From Agapetus fuscipes (lineage: Eukaryota > Arthropoda > Insecta > Trichoptera > Glossosomatidae), in assembly GCA_951799405.1 (NCBI GenBank), contig OX637363.1, forward strand, positions 5,270,001 through 5,334,000: a stretch of DNA of 64,000 nt, written 5' to 3'. Position 1 is the first letter of the stretch. Each line of letters starts with the position of its first letter. Below are positions 22,541 through 32,663 of the stretch, piece after piece. Below the pieces are notes generated by a model. The model saw only the letters and a list, made by a program, of their open reading frames with translations. It made no database searches and was not told where the DNA came from. The translations under genes and the position numbers were made by a program.

Positions 22541-23231
22541 AAGCCTTTTTAGACGCAATTTTTCTGTACAAAATAATTAACAATCATATAAATTCATCGC
22601 TCCTTTTAGAAAACGTCTTACTGAAAGTCCATCCAATGTCCTCTCATCACAAACAAACATTCCACATTCCTATCTGCAGCACCAACTATGCAAATAATTC
22701 CCTTTGCATACGCGCAACTACACATTATGACCCAAATCTTTCAGATGTCGACATTTTCTTAAACTCCCTTCATTCGTTTCGAAATATGGTGAGAAAAATA
22801 TGCTTCTAGAGAGTAATATCCCGCATTACGGCTTTTAATCACTTGTTCTCTTTCTCCTTTCTTTTATGATTTCATTTTAGTATTATTTATTTTCATTTCA
22901 ATTTTACTTTTATTGTCTTTATCTTGTATTTCTAATAATTATAATATTCCTATAAATCTCGGCAAGAAGGGAATGTCGGCAAGAGTTGCAGGGCTTATAT
23001 TCATTTGAGGTTTGGATTTTATTTGTAAGTACACAATCAGCATTTGTAAGCGCGAACTACACGTGTTTGTTTGTGGGCATACATCTGAGAGCTTTGAATG
23101 AATATATCCTTGCAACTTAGATTATAGATTATAGATAGATTATAATCTCAAGGTCTACATTTCCCTTAATTTTATCAGCATCATATTTGTATAATGACTG
23201 TTTGTTTCCTAAATAAAATAAATAAAAATAA
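22541..23231 (+). mobile_element. Jockey-like LINE 3' end
   Basis: Encodes FKAFLDAIFLYKIINNHINS, FHIPICSTNYANNSLCIR and FLNSLHSFRNMVRKICF (22492-22809), as in Jockey-type C-termini, then a 3' UTR and an AATAAAATAAATAAAAATAA end. Interrupted by the RTE1 tail 22972-23150. Confidence 0.75.
22972..23150 (+). mobile_element. RTE1 tail inside the Jockey-like 3' UTR
   Basis: Begins at GGCAAGAAGGGAATGTCGGC and ends in TTAGATTATAGATTATAGAT. AATCTC occurs on both sides, a possible target duplication. Confidence 0.75.
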
Positions 23232-23398
23232 AGGGCTGAAGACACGCAGATGAATCGATTTGTATCTCAAATTGGGGTAAATTACATGATCTCAAATATG
23301 ACTGCTTGAGTAAATAAGAAAAGGATCACAAACAAGGTGATATCTCGAATAAGTCTGTTGAATTAGGGGCAGCTCTATCAGTTTTCATGTATTGTATC

Positions 23399-23563
23399 TG
23401 TAGTGTTGGCAAGACTGACTATTTGGAATATTATTCAGATTTGAATAATTGATGTTCCACTGTCAATAAACAAGAGAGGGAACAGTTGAACATCGACCTT
23501 CTTGTTGTGAAGTGACATATCGATAATGGAAAAGAAAGAAATGGAAAAAGACTTTAAACCACA
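23399..23563 (+). repeat. 5' LTR
   Basis: 165 bp, contains AATAAA (about 23466) and the gag ATG at 23526. No conventional tRNA-primer site is visible immediately after it. Confidence 0.9.
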
Positions 23564-24278
23564 AGCTATTTCGTCTACAAGACTCGCGGACGTGATGGAG
23601 CCATTTGTCGGCGGGGAGTTTGACCCGTGGCTTAGACGTTTGCGATTGATGATGAAGTTGTACGGGGAGACAAATCTTTCTCGTTGCTTGGCATCTTTCT
23701 TGAGAGGTGCGGCGTTTGATCGGTTTGCTGACTTGCCAGAAGAGACACAGGGTGACGGGGAGAAGGCGGCTGAAGCACTCAGCTGTGTGTTTGGTGTCGG
23801 ACGCTTCTCAGCTTGGAGTCGTTTCTTGCAAAGGCGCTGGCAGCCAGGAGAGGAAGTCGACGTCTTCGTGTCGGATTTACGGATGCTGGCTTCGCAAGCC
23901 GGAGTTAAACTGAGTGATAACATCCTCGCGCTCTCGTTGGTCGTTGGGATGCCCGAGTCCGTGTCCAGGGAGCTCCGCCTTCAATTGGAATCCGGGGATG
24001 GATTGCCACCGCTGCCAACTATTGTCGCTAAAGCGCGATTACTCATCTGCGAGTATCGCAGCCCATTTTTTTCATCGGTGGCTGTAGAAAGAAAAAAGCC
24101 CTTGAAGTGCTACAGGTGCGGAGGTCCGCACATGATAAAAGACTGTTTGAAGCGTGGGACGGACACTACCGTCACCTGCTGGGCCTGTCAGGAGTCTGGC
24201 CACGTGTTAAAGAATTGCCCAAAGAAGGGAAACGGGCGGAAGGAGGCTTGTGCGCCGGCAGCCTCCATGAAAAATTAA
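23526..24278 (+). CDS. gag: gag: capsid and nucleocapsid
   Basis: 250-residue structural protein that packages the element RNA. Residues about 25-180 form a capsid-like helical domain (LRLMMKLYGETNLSRCLASF, FSAWSRFLQRRWQPGEEVDV), as in Gypsy gag. The C-terminal end has two zinc knuckles: CYRCGGPHMIKDC (about 196, one residue shorter than CX2CX4HX4C) and CWACQESGHVLKNC (about 220, standard spacing). The first ATG (23526) lies inside the 5' LTR; the next in-frame Met is residue 24 (23595), so translation could also start after the LTR. The end overlaps the protease frame by about 170 nt in the -1 frame, as expected for frameshift expression. Confidence 0.85.
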   Translation: MEKKEMEKDFKPQAISSTRLADVMEPFVGGEFDPWLRRLRLMMKLYGETNLSRCLASFLRGAAFDRFADLPEETQGDGEKAAEALSCVFGVGRFSAWSRFLQRRWQPGEEVDVFVSDLRMLASQAGVKLSDNILALSLVVGMPESVSRELRLQLESGDGLPPLPTIVAKARLLICEYRSPFFSSVAVERKKPLKCYRCGGPHMIKDCLKRGTDTTVTCWACQESGHVLKNCPKKGNGRKEACAPAASMKN

Positions 24279-24694
24279 CGGCGCTTCCTGTGGTGGAGGC
24301 GCGGCTACAGGGTAGGCGCGTCAGAGCCCTAGTGGACACGGGCTGTTCGAGGTCCATTGTCAGGGCGGATTTGTGGGCAGGAGAAAAGTCGGCGAGGCCC
24401 TGCGAGAGCGTCGTAGCAGTCGACGGCTCTCGAATTTCTTGTGCAGGACGGGCGGTCGTTGAGCTGGAGGCGCTCGGGATGACCGTGAGCTTGGATTGTT
24501 TACTCCTGGAAAAGGTGTTTTCAGGGGCTGACATAGTGTTGGGTATGGATTTTATTAGTGTGGCGGGGGGTGTTTGTGTGTCGAGTGGAAAAAAAAAAAA
24601 TCTCGCCAAAAATGAGTGTGGTGCAACGGTAGAAGGGACAAAGAACCAGTCACTTTACCCACCTCCACCCACCAAGTTCATAACCATCACATAG
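24107..24694 (+). CDS. pro: Protease region of pol
   Basis: Aspartic protease that matures the polyprotein. The active site ALVDTGCSRSIV lies around residue 75, with the second strand region IVLGMDFI (about 140). It overlaps gag in the -1 frame, and the first residues (to about 57) are the shifted read of the gag zinc-knuckle region. A run of 12 A at about 24589-24600 lies after the domain. Beyond it the product turns into low-complexity and stops, and RT continues in another frame, so an indel at the A run is likely. Confidence 0.75.
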   Translation: MLQVRRSAHDKRLFEAWDGHYRHLLGLSGVWPRVKELPKEGKRAEGGLCAGSLHEKLTALPVVEARLQGRRVRALVDTGCSRSIVRADLWAGEKSARPCESVVAVDGSRISCAGRAVVELEALGMTVSLDCLLLEKVFSGADIVLGMDFISVAGGVCVSSGKKKNLAKNECGATVEGTKNQSLYPPPPTKFITIT

Positions 24695-24765
24695 AAGATA
24701 GAGACTTTGATGCCGTGTTTTATAGAACATAATATGGACGCTGGAAAGTTGCATGGAGGTGGAAG

Positions 24766-27063
24766 GTGGGGCCGCCAGAGCTAACCAACAGAGTCGCCGC
24801 GTATAAAAATAATTTTGATAAACCAAGTAAGGAAGCCTACGAGGACGAGGTCCAGCGATGGATTGAGGAGGGCTGGTTGAAGCCGACTTCAAATCAGGCG
24901 CAAGCAGGATTGCTGCCTCTGATGGCGATCGTCCAGGCAAATAAACATTAAATTCGCCCTGTGTTGGACTATCGCGAACTTAATAAACATGTAGAAAGTC
25001 GGCCAGGTGTTGATGCAGCTGCATGCGATCAATTGTTGCGAGAGTGGCGGCGGATGGCAGAGCCCCTCGTGTTGGTGGACTTGAAGTCTGCTTACCTTCA
25101 GATCGAGGTGGACGAAACTTTATGGCCGTACCAGACGGTGAAGTTCCGAAATCAGACTTATCACTTGACTCGTCTCGGGTTCGGGCTTAATTGTGCGCCG
25201 AGAATAATGAGTCGGATCCTTGACTATGTTCTTAGTTTGGACGAGGCAGTTGCTCGGGGTACTGCTAGTTATATTGACGATATTTTGGTGAGTGAATGTG
25301 TAGTCAGTGCGCAGAGGGTGACGGAACATTTGAGGAGGTATGGCTTGGAGGCTAAGGTTCCGCAGGCGCTGGATGGCGGACGTGCCCTTGGGCTGGCAAT
25401 CGCGCGGAGAAGCGATGGCCAACTGGAATATCGACGAGGGAATGAGCTCCCTTCACTTGGGGATAAGGCTCTTTCGAAGCGAGAATTATTTTCCATTTGT
25501 GGTCAGCTTGTGGGCCATTATCCGGTGTGTAGTTGGCTGCGAGTAGCGTGCAGCTATGCTAAGCGTGTCGGTGAAGGCAAAGGTTGGGAGGATCCTGTTG
25601 GCGCAAAAGCAAACGCTTTCATTCGTAACATTGTGGCAAGAGTGCAGTTAGAGGATCCAGTGCGTGGTATTTGGAATGTGCCATTAACTACCTGTGGCAG
25701 AGTTTGAACAGATGCGAGCTCTCTGGCGTTGGGAGCTGTCGTCGAGATTGAAGGCGTTGTAGTAGAGGATGCAGCATGGCTTAGAAAAGGTGCCGATCTA
25801 GCCCACATCAATATCGCCGAGTTGGACGCTGCCATTAAAGGTGTTAACCTTGCTCTCAAGTGGGGTTTAACTAAACTTGAGCTTATGATTGACTCCAAGA
25901 CGGCCGAGCGGTGGTTAAGGTCAGTCCTTGTTGGAGATTGTCGAGCCAAGGTGTCAGGAACCAGTGAGATGCTGGTCAAAAGAAGACTTGGCCTTTTCAG
26001 TGACCTCACTCGGGAATGTGCACTGGAGATCACCGTTACTTTTGTGCCGTCGGAGAAGAATAAGGCTGACGTGCTGACTAGGGTGTGTCAACGGTGGCTG
26101 GCAAAGGAGTCACTGGCATGTGTGGCCAATGTGGAGAGTCTTCACGCTATGCATCATTTTGGAGTTGATCGCAGTCTTCAGTTGGCCAAGATGGTCGATT
26201 CCTCAGTGACAAGGGCTGCGGTTGAAGACTGCGTGAGAGCGTGTGAGCGATGTGCGTCTATCGATCCAGCACCTACAACGCACGAAGAAGGAGTATTGTC
26301 TGTTGAGAAGACTTGGAGTAGACTGTCAGTGGATGTGACGCATTATGGCAAAAGCCGATTCTTGACTATTGTTGATTGTGGTCCAGGACGATTCGCCGTG
26401 TGGCGGGAGATTAAAACGGAGAGCGGATGTGAAATTTCTGGCAACCTTGACGAAGTGTTCCGAGAACGTGGTCCACCTGACGAGCTATTGATGGACAATG
26501 GCACCGCATTCCGCTCGCAACAGGTTACGGCATTGTGTGAGCGTTGGGGAGTAGCGCAGCGGTTTCGAGCGGCCTATCGCCCATCTGGAAATGGAATTGT
26601 CGAGCGTAACCACCGAACAGTAAAGCGAGTGGCAGCCAGAAGTGGTATATCCCCACTGATGGCAGCTTTCTGGTATAATTTGGCTAGTGAGGGGACACGG
26701 GGCCGAGACGCGCCGTCGCCAAGTGTCTACTCAAACAAATGGCGGCATCCAGCGTCCTTACCAGTGGTGAAGGAAACGGAAGAGTCGTGTCGTTATCAGG
26801 TGCTGGTGAAGCCTCCAGGAGCGCGCTGCACCACAACCTGGGATAGAGGTCATGTTGATGCCATTGTTTCAGATAATACTGTACAAGTGGATGGTATGCC
26901 AAGACATGTGCTGGATCTGAGGATGGCGCCGGGAGATGAGCTGATTGTTGATCAGCCATCATCAGAAAACCTACAGCTTTTGTCAGAGTTGCCCCCATTA
27001 GAGCTGGATCCAAGACCTCAGAGAGCAAGAGTGAAGCCGCGTTGGCTCCACGACTATGTTTAA
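24766..27063 (+). pseudogene. pol: pol: RT, RNase H and integrase, with two in-frame stops
   Basis: One frame throughout. RT: PVLDYRELN (24961), VDLKSAYLQI, LTRLGFGLNCAPRIMS, catalytic YIDDIL (about 25270). RNase H: TDASSLALGAVV (25708) and MIDSKTAERWL. Integrase: zinc-binding H-H...CERC (about 26145-26250), then the core with VDVTHYG, MDNGTAF and GIVERNH. I count exactly 35 residues between the second Asp and the Glu, the D-x35-E spacing of integrases. The C-terminal end has a WDRGHVDAIV and DLRMAPG region. A TAA at 24949 sits where a Lys is usual before the RPVLDYR motif, and a TGA at 25705 sits just before the TDAS motif. These make it non-functional unless read through. Confidence 0.88.
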
Positions 27064-27085
27064 TGATGGTAACATCATGGGGGCG

Positions 27086-27250
27086 TGTAGTGTTGGCAAG
27101 ACTGACTATTTGGAATATTATTCAGATTTGAATAATTGATGTTCCACTGTCAATAAACAAGAGAGGGAACAGTTGAACATCGACCTTCTTGTTGTGAAGT
27201 GACATATCGATAATGGAAAAGAAAGAAATGGAAAAAGACTTTAAACCACA
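27086..27250 (+). repeat. 3' LTR
   Basis: Appears identical to 23399-23563. Preceded by a short G-rich run (CATGGGGGCG), a possible polypurine site. Confidence 0.9.
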
Positions 27251-27466
27251 GTATCCTCATGGATTCCGGAAGCATTATTAGCTGATTCGATAGTATACTA
27301 AAATTAAGAAATGCTTATTTTGCCTTAAAATAAGTGTGTCTAGAATGTTAAAATATACAGACAGCCAGGCATACTGATCTATGAATACCTAAAACACTAG
27401 GAGCTTGTAAGACATAATATGTCTTTAAACGTTATAGCCTAACATTCTCAAATGTTAATGCTCGAT

Positions 27467-28390
27467 TGTATCGGGATAGCAGAACTAGAAAAGAGAACCC
27501 TCCAAATATTCGCAAAAGCAGTGACATCTATTAAAAATATTTTCGAACTAAAATAACCTAATGAAGATTTTCGAAAGGCGACACCCGGTGTACAGCTTTC
27601 AAACTAAAGTAACCTCACGGGGATCAGGCGCGCAGACACACGAAGAGGTAAATATCCAAATCCACACAGACGCATTGCTGCGCGTGCGCGCCATTAACCA
27701 ATCAGATTGTTTCAGTTGGCTGTTGCGCAGTGTCGTCGAAATACAAACTCATTCATCAGGAGCGCGTGAAGAGTTTGAAATCCACACAAGTCTAGTCATG
27801 CGCGTGCGCACAATAAGCCAATCAGGTTGTATTGGATCGATGTTGCACAGCGTTGTAAAAATACAACCTCATTCATATGGTGAGGTATGGATTCACTCAC
27901 AGGAGGCCCCCAAAGAACCAAAAAAACTCTTTTTTTTTCAGGGCCCCCGTCGTTCCGCGCATTTCGAGGGCGCAAGGAGCCCCCGATTACAGACTTAGGT
28001 CTTGTAAATTTGTTTAAATGCATTACAACAAAAAATATCTTCGGGACTCAAGTCTTATACGTGACCAAGGGGCTAAGGGGACAAGGGGATCAAAGGCTAA
28101 AAAATATTGTATAGAAAACATTTTAATATTATTTTTTCGAATAAGATATTATGCATCTTTGGCGTTGTGAAAAAATGGGGTCCGGTAATTTTCGGAGGGG
28201 GGATGGGGTATACCGTATATAGGGGGCCCCGAGCTTTTCTCCGCACCAGGGCCCCCAGAGGGGTTAATCCGGGCCTGATTACATGATCTCAAATATGACT
28301 GCTTGAGTTAATTATACAAGGATCATGAACAAGGCGATGTTGCCAATAAATCTATTGAAGTACGGGCAGCCAAGCCCGGATTCCTCCAAT
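27467..28390 (+). repeat. R4 unit d, split by a hAT-like piece
   Basis: Starts GGGATAGCAGAACTAGAAAA directly after unit c. R4 pieces are 27467-27890 and 28278-28390. Confidence 0.8.
27895..28278. mobile_element. hAT-like nonautonomous element piece
   Basis: GGCCCCC-rich ends and a right end GGGGTTAATCCGGGCCTG. Similar strings at 53035-53165 and 15546. The left terminus is not clear. Confidence 0.55.
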
Positions 28391-28469
28391 GAAGAAGTCC
28401 ACAACGAATGATCACTACAAAGAAGCTTCTGCCAACCATTAAGCAGAGAAAACTGATGTAGGTACTTTG

Positions 28470-28755
28470 GTCACATTTTGAGAATCCACGGAATTTGTAG
28501 CCCCTGTGACGTCATTTTCTTGTATCCACAACGCTGCTAGTATAGCGATGGCTACAAGATGAATAAAGAAAATGACGCCACAGCCGAAAATTCAATCCAA
28601 GGAGCGTTTTGGAGCGTAAATTCAAACTAAATTTTTTCAACATGAACAACTTTTAAAAAAAACTAATAACAATAAAATTCAATAAGTGTTTGTGATAAGC
28701 AAATAAAAAGGAATTTAAATAGACAAGAAACAAATTGTGATATTTCCCTATAGTC
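28470..28755. mobile_element. Relic of the AGGGTATTT MITE family
   Basis: Resembles the right half of 16195-16792: GACGTCA near 28508, AAATTCAA, TATAACTTT-like and GATATTTCCCTATAG at the end. Confidence 0.5.
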
Positions 28756-28912
28756 ACAGGACGATACAGGTGTATTGGTTTGCGAGATTAGGTAAAGTTT
28801 TATTTTAACCCCGCACGTAGGTGGTCGGTCATTAGATAAGTAATTATTTACAAACGGCAGAGGGGGGGAGGAGTGGGGGCGTGAGTAAATGTTGGTAGAG
28901 AGCAGCTGTGAC
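28756..28912. other. Short non-coding stretch
   Basis: Between a MITE relic and a candidate exon; contains a G-rich run (28860-28880). Nothing recognised. Confidence 0.4.
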
Positions 28913-28986
28913 CTGACGCCACTGACAGTAATAACCAACAGAACTAAATTATACACAATTACACCACTAATCACACAACGCGACAT
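28913..28986 (-). CDS. Very tentative first exon with a signal-peptide-like start
   Basis: Minus-strand ATG at 28986 opens MSRC then VISGVIVYNLVLLVITVSG, a basic start and hydrophobic core like a secretion signal. It is followed by a GTCAG-GTCACA donor-like joint at 28913. The flanking DNA is richer in CpG than the surroundings. No second exon was found; hydrophobic ORFs also arise by chance in AT-rich DNA. Confidence 0.2.
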
Positions 28987-29216
28987 GCGACCTCACTCAC
29001 ACACGTGGGCAACATCACACGCGCAGCCAGCCAGGGGGTCTAAACAGATCAAGGACAAGAGTCCGTGGTCGGCTTTAGATGACTAATCTTGTTGACTTCC
29101 TATGGATCAGTTTGAAAATGATTATAAAGGTTACCGATGAGTAAGCGAACGTAGCATTGATAACCAGCCTTGAGAATGCTTTCTGCTCGTGAAAACGAAA
29201 CATCGGCTGATACAAA

Positions 29217-29520
29217 AGCTACCGGTCCGTAGTCCAGTGGCAATACTTAGGAGTCGTAAATTGAAGGTTGTGGGTTCGAATCCCGACGGAGCACAAAAAT
29301 AAATACCATTTATATATTAAAAAATGCTCTTCGCTGGGTGAAAAATTCATATAGTACCTTTTCCAAAGACCGGTCACTAAAGTTCCATCCAGCCTTACAG
29401 CAACTGGGTCTCGTTTGAGAATTGACCTTTCAACAGCGACGATCCAAGCTCGTAGAGGGCTTTTGAGGTGTGATACTCACAAAAACAGCGCTCACCAAAT
29501 AAATCAGCGACAAAAGTTCG
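29217..29520 (+). mobile_element. SINE2, full-length, L2-type tail
   Basis: tRNA-like head GGTCCGTAGTCCAGTGGCAA with B box GGGTTCGAATCCC, the GAGCACAAAAATA linker, body GACCGGTCACTAAAG, CAGCAACTGGGTCT, and a 3' tail TTTTGAGGTGTGATACTCAC, AACAGCGCTCACCAAATAAA. This is the reference copy. Confidence 0.85.
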
Positions 29521-29596
29521 TGGTCGACTTGAGATGACTAATCTTGTTGAATTCCTACTGATTGGTTTGAAAATGATTAGAAAAGTTACCGAAGAG

Positions 29597-29700
29597 AAGA
29601 ACCTGTTGCACCAAACTCCAATCAGACAAAAATAAAAATTAAGTGTCCCATCAAATCAAAAATGCACCAGCTGATGTACCTATATCATCTCTCCTGTACA
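29597..29700. mobile_element. Fragment of the CCTGTTGCACCAA MITE
   Basis: CCTGTTGCACCAAACTCCAA, TCAGACAAAAATAAAAATTAAG and CTCCTGTACAAATTCCATC match one half of 31225-31449. Confidence 0.65.
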
Positions 29701-29827
29701 AATTCCATCAGAGTGTGCTTGTGAGCAATGAGCATGCATTATCGATACGATATTGACGTGACCCTTAAATATCAATATATCTTTGCAACATTGATTATTA
29801 TAGAACAATACAATTTCAGTACCTATC

Positions 29828-29896
29828 TAAAACTTGCCGTTATTTTATTTTGAGTTTGAAATAAACACCGAAACGGGAACCCCTTTCTGACACTAT
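29828..29896 (-). mobile_element. SINE1 internal fragment
   Basis: CTTGCCGTTATTTTATTTTG and AAACACCGAAACGGGA, the body segment only. Confidence 0.7.
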
Positions 29897-30150
29897 AATC
29901 TATAATCTAAGTTGCAAGGAATCAAGGATATATTCATTTAAAGCTCTCAGATGTATGCCCACAAACCAACAAGTGTAGTTCGCGCTTACAAATGCTGAAT
30001 GTGTACCTACTTACAAATAAAATCCAAACCTCAAATGAACATAAGCCCCACAACTTTTGCCGACCTTCACTGAAACAGGGGTGACATTGGCAAAGTGAAC
30101 CATTTTTTACAGTATGGGTGGTCAGCCTCATACCAACCTATAAGTCAAGG
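29897..30150 (-). mobile_element. RTE1 tail
   Basis: Full tail from TATAATCTATAATCTAAG to CCAACCTATAAGTCAAGGA. Confidence 0.8.
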
Positions 30151-30454
30151 AATTGGTAGATACACCCTTGGTAGATGATATGTATCAAAACCTAACTCTC
30201 AGCATGCAATGCCAGCATTTAACCAACTGAACCATCTACCGGGCAAACAATTGAGAAATAACACATAACAAATGCTTATTAGGCAGCGGAACTATCTACC
30301 AGCTGATGGTGGAGTAACGTGACACTTGACCCCAGAATCGATTGCGGTTGGCGTCCCCTGCAGCAATAATCTGTTTCGCTGTTACTTGCAATTACGACTT
30401 CATAAACAATTCCGTCCAATGGAAGGCTGAGGAGCCGCCAACTGCTGAAGACTC

Positions 30455-30512
30455 CGCCCTAGCTCCCGCCCCAGCCCCCGCCCTAGCCCCCGCCCTAACC
30501 CCCGCCCTCTGT
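30455..30512 (-). repeat. GC-rich tandem repeat (GGGCGGGGGCTA on minus)
   Basis: Four to five copies of a 12-bp unit, CGCCCTAGCCCC on plus. The minus strand has repeated G runs and GC-box-like GGGGCGGGGG strings. A CCAAT lies at about 30416. Confidence 0.7.
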
Positions 30513-30660
30513 CTTTCTGCTGTCCACATCACCACTCACAGTCAGTGCTCTCATCTCTTCAAACATCGACTAACTCACGTGTAAATAGTCATTATTTACT
30601 CACATTCTTACGAAGACAGAGAAACTGTAACAACAGCTGGTACTTACCTCTTATCTGCTC

Positions 30661-30864
30661 ATGAAATCAAAGCACTCCTGCATCCTGGTTCAGCTAGCTG
30701 CTAGCACATACAGCTTGTTAGTCGTTCACTGCGTAGTGATGTTGTTACCAGTGGACGTCTCTGCTTTAGGAATCTGCAAAAAAGACAAGCTTACTGTTTT
30801 GGCACTTTTTTTAAGCACATTGCTGCCCAGTAATGCTGTCAAATCAAAGCACGATTATTTATGA
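30661..30864 (+). other. 67-codon ORF of doubtful meaning
   Basis: ATG-started, with a hydrophobic central part (SLLVVHCVVMLLPVDVSALG) and a lysine-rich patch. The string AAATCAAAGCAC occurs at both ends of the ORF. No family recognised and no splice context; likely chance. Confidence 0.15.
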
Positions 30865-30883
30865 TGAGTACACAGCACGCTTT

Positions 30884-31212
30884 TTTTTTTTCAAGAAATC
30901 CTGTGCGGGAGACTCCCTAGATTCTAAAGACTCTAGGGGTCTATGACACTTGTTGTAGTGCCGCAGAGGCGTACGAGCTTGGTCGTCGCTACAAAGCGCC
31001 AATACTCAAGCAAGACCCAGTTGCTGTAAGGCTGACAAGACCACAGAACATTTGGTGACCGGTCATTGGTAAAGGATTATGAATTTTTCAACCCAGCGAA
31101 GAGCACATTCGAAATATAAATGGTATATTTTTTGTGCTCCGCCGGGATTCGAATCCACAACCTTCCATTTACGAGTCCAAAGTGTTGCCACTACGGACTA
31201 CGGACCGGTCCA
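30884..31212 (-). mobile_element. SINE2 with a LINE-J-type tail
   Basis: Minus strand: head (31195-31140), body, AAGCTCGTACGCCTCTGCGG, then AGACCCCTAGAGTCT, GGGAGTCTCCCGCACAGGAT and an A-rich end (plus T run at 30884). This end matches the LINE-J 3' end. Confidence 0.85.
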
Positions 31213-31224
31213 AGTCCACGCTTA

Positions 31225-31449
31225 GGGCCTGTTGCACCAACCTCCAATCAATATTTGATTGCTTAATCCTGGTAAGGACCTCGGTTAAATATTTCTCGAA
31301 TGTGGGTAATAATATGATAGAATTTGAACGGGAAAGATGATGTAGGTACATTAGCTGACTTACGTATATGCAATCAATTTTTTTATTGCATGTGAGAAAT
31401 CACCCTTCATTTTGATTTTTGTCTGATTGGAGTTTGGTGCAACAGGCCC
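31225..31449. mobile_element. 225-bp MITE, GGGCCTGTTGCACCAA ends, TTA duplication
   Basis: Inverted ends GGGCCTGTTGCACCAAC and GTTTGGTGCAACAGGCCC, flanked by TTA at 31222-31224 and 31450-31452. TTA/TAA targets suggest PIF/Harbinger-type mobilisation. Other copies: 29597, 32664, 33282, 38955. Confidence 0.9.
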
Positions 31450-31560
31450 TTAATGCTTTAGCACGGTAATTAAAAACTGCTTTGTGATTCTGCAATCACA
31501 GAAATCTGGCTAGCTTGTGCTAGCAAGGTTTGCTAGATGTGCTTGATGCTTTTACACCCC

Positions 31561-32268
31561 TAATCTAATCTAATCTAATCTAAGCTGCAAATATATATAT
31601 CATTTAAGATTTATACTAAATGCATTCCCACAAGCAGATATGTATAATTTCGCGCTAACACATGCCGCATGTGGACCTTCAATATAAAAACCCAATCTCA
31701 AATGAACATAAGCCTTGCAACTCTTGCCGTCCTTTCCTGAAACAGGGGTGACATTGGCAAAGTGAACCAATTTTTACATTATGGGTGGTCAGCCGCATAA
31801 CAACCTATAAGTCAAGGAACATACATGACAAATTACATTTTTTTAAATCAAAGAATAAAAATGACAATATATACATGGACATAAAAAACTAAATCATAAA
31901 ACCAATTTCACTTTAACAAACCCTAGCCGCCAACATCACAGATCAACCGCCATTTCTTTCTATCCTTGCATACTTCTTTCATTTCCTCCAGAGTCATAAC
32001 CTTCTTCATACAAGCTCTTCTTTTATTATGACTCTGGATATTCCATTCATTCGCAATTTCGGATATTTGGTCCATCCATACCTTTCTCGGTCTTCCTCTA
32101 CCACGACATCCATCTATTCTACCAACATATACTTTCTTCGTCAGTCTTTCCTCATTCATTCTCTCCATATGCCCAAACCATCTTAACAAACTTCTTTTAA
32201 TCTTCACTTTCACACTTTCTTTTGCACCACATTCTTTTCTTACAAAATCATTCCTCACCCTGTCACTC
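31561..32268 (-). mobile_element. RTE1 LINE, 3' 0.7 kb
   Basis: Tail with (AATCT)n at 31561-31582, 3' UTR, and the last ~115 codons of the RT ORF up to KKRSDRVRNDFV. It stops where a SINE2 tail begins (32269). Nearly the same sequence as the reference copy, including LLRWFGHMERM. Confidence 0.85.
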
Positions 32269-32590
32269 CGTTTTTTTTTTATAATAATAATAATATTAGG
32301 ATGATTTATTTGGTGAGCGCTGTATTTGTGTGTATCACACCTCAAGAGCCCTCTGCGAGCTTGGTCGTCGCTGTAGAAAGCGCCAATTCTCAAGCAAGAC
32401 CCAGTTGTTGTAAAGTTGGATGGACCTTTCAGTGACCGGTCTTTGGTAAAGGTTTATGAATTTTTCAACTCAGCGAACAGCACATTCGAAATATAATTGG
32501 TATATTTTTGTGCTCCGCCGGGATCCGAATCCACAACCTTCCATTTACGAGTCCGGAGTGTTGCCACTGGACTATACGGACCGGTCCAAG
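32269..32590 (-). mobile_element. SINE2, L2-type tail
   Basis: Head at 32590-32520, body, then a tail reading GAGGTGTGATACACAC and CACCAAATAAATCATCC with (TAT)n. Located directly at the broken end of the RTE1 copy. Confidence 0.85.
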
Positions 32591-32663
32591 TCCCTATTGC
32601 CTTAGCAGAGCAGAGAGCAGAGAGCTCTTGTTGCTAGGTGACGGTGGAAGGTTAGCACACTAA

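Larger units (their letters stand above)
23399..27250 (+). mobile_element. LTR retrotransposon, Ty3/Gypsy-like, 3.85 kb
   Basis: Two 165-bp direct repeats (TGTAGTG...CCACA, starting TG and ending CA) bound the element, flanked by the 5-bp duplication GTATC at 23394-23398 and 27251-27255. Domain order is gag, protease, RT, RNase H, integrase, which fits Ty3/Gypsy; clade not resolved. The two LTRs look identical over all 165 bases, yet pol has in-frame stops at 24949 and 25705. Inserted in R4 unit c. Confidence 0.93.
22136..27466 (+). repeat. R4 unit c, split by three insertions
   Basis: R4 pieces 22136-22540, 23232-23398 and 27251-27466 add up to about 780 bp. The gaps are a Jockey-like LINE end and an LTR retrotransposon. 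The last piece runs straight into unit d. Confidence 0.8.

Noticed and set aside
24107..24170. Met at 24107 as the true protease start
   Set aside because: This stretch is the shifted read of the gag zinc knuckle. Expression by frameshift from gag is more likely than initiation here.
23435..26033. Minus-strand ORFs opposite gag and pol (162, 145, 159 codons)
   Set aside because: Antisense shadows of the retrotransposon genes; the GC-rich plus frames leave the opposite strand open.
28663..28986. Whole 107-codon minus ORF as a secreted protein
   Set aside because: After the signal-like start the sequence is low in protein character and runs into AT-rich DNA. Only a possible short first exon was kept, at low confidence.
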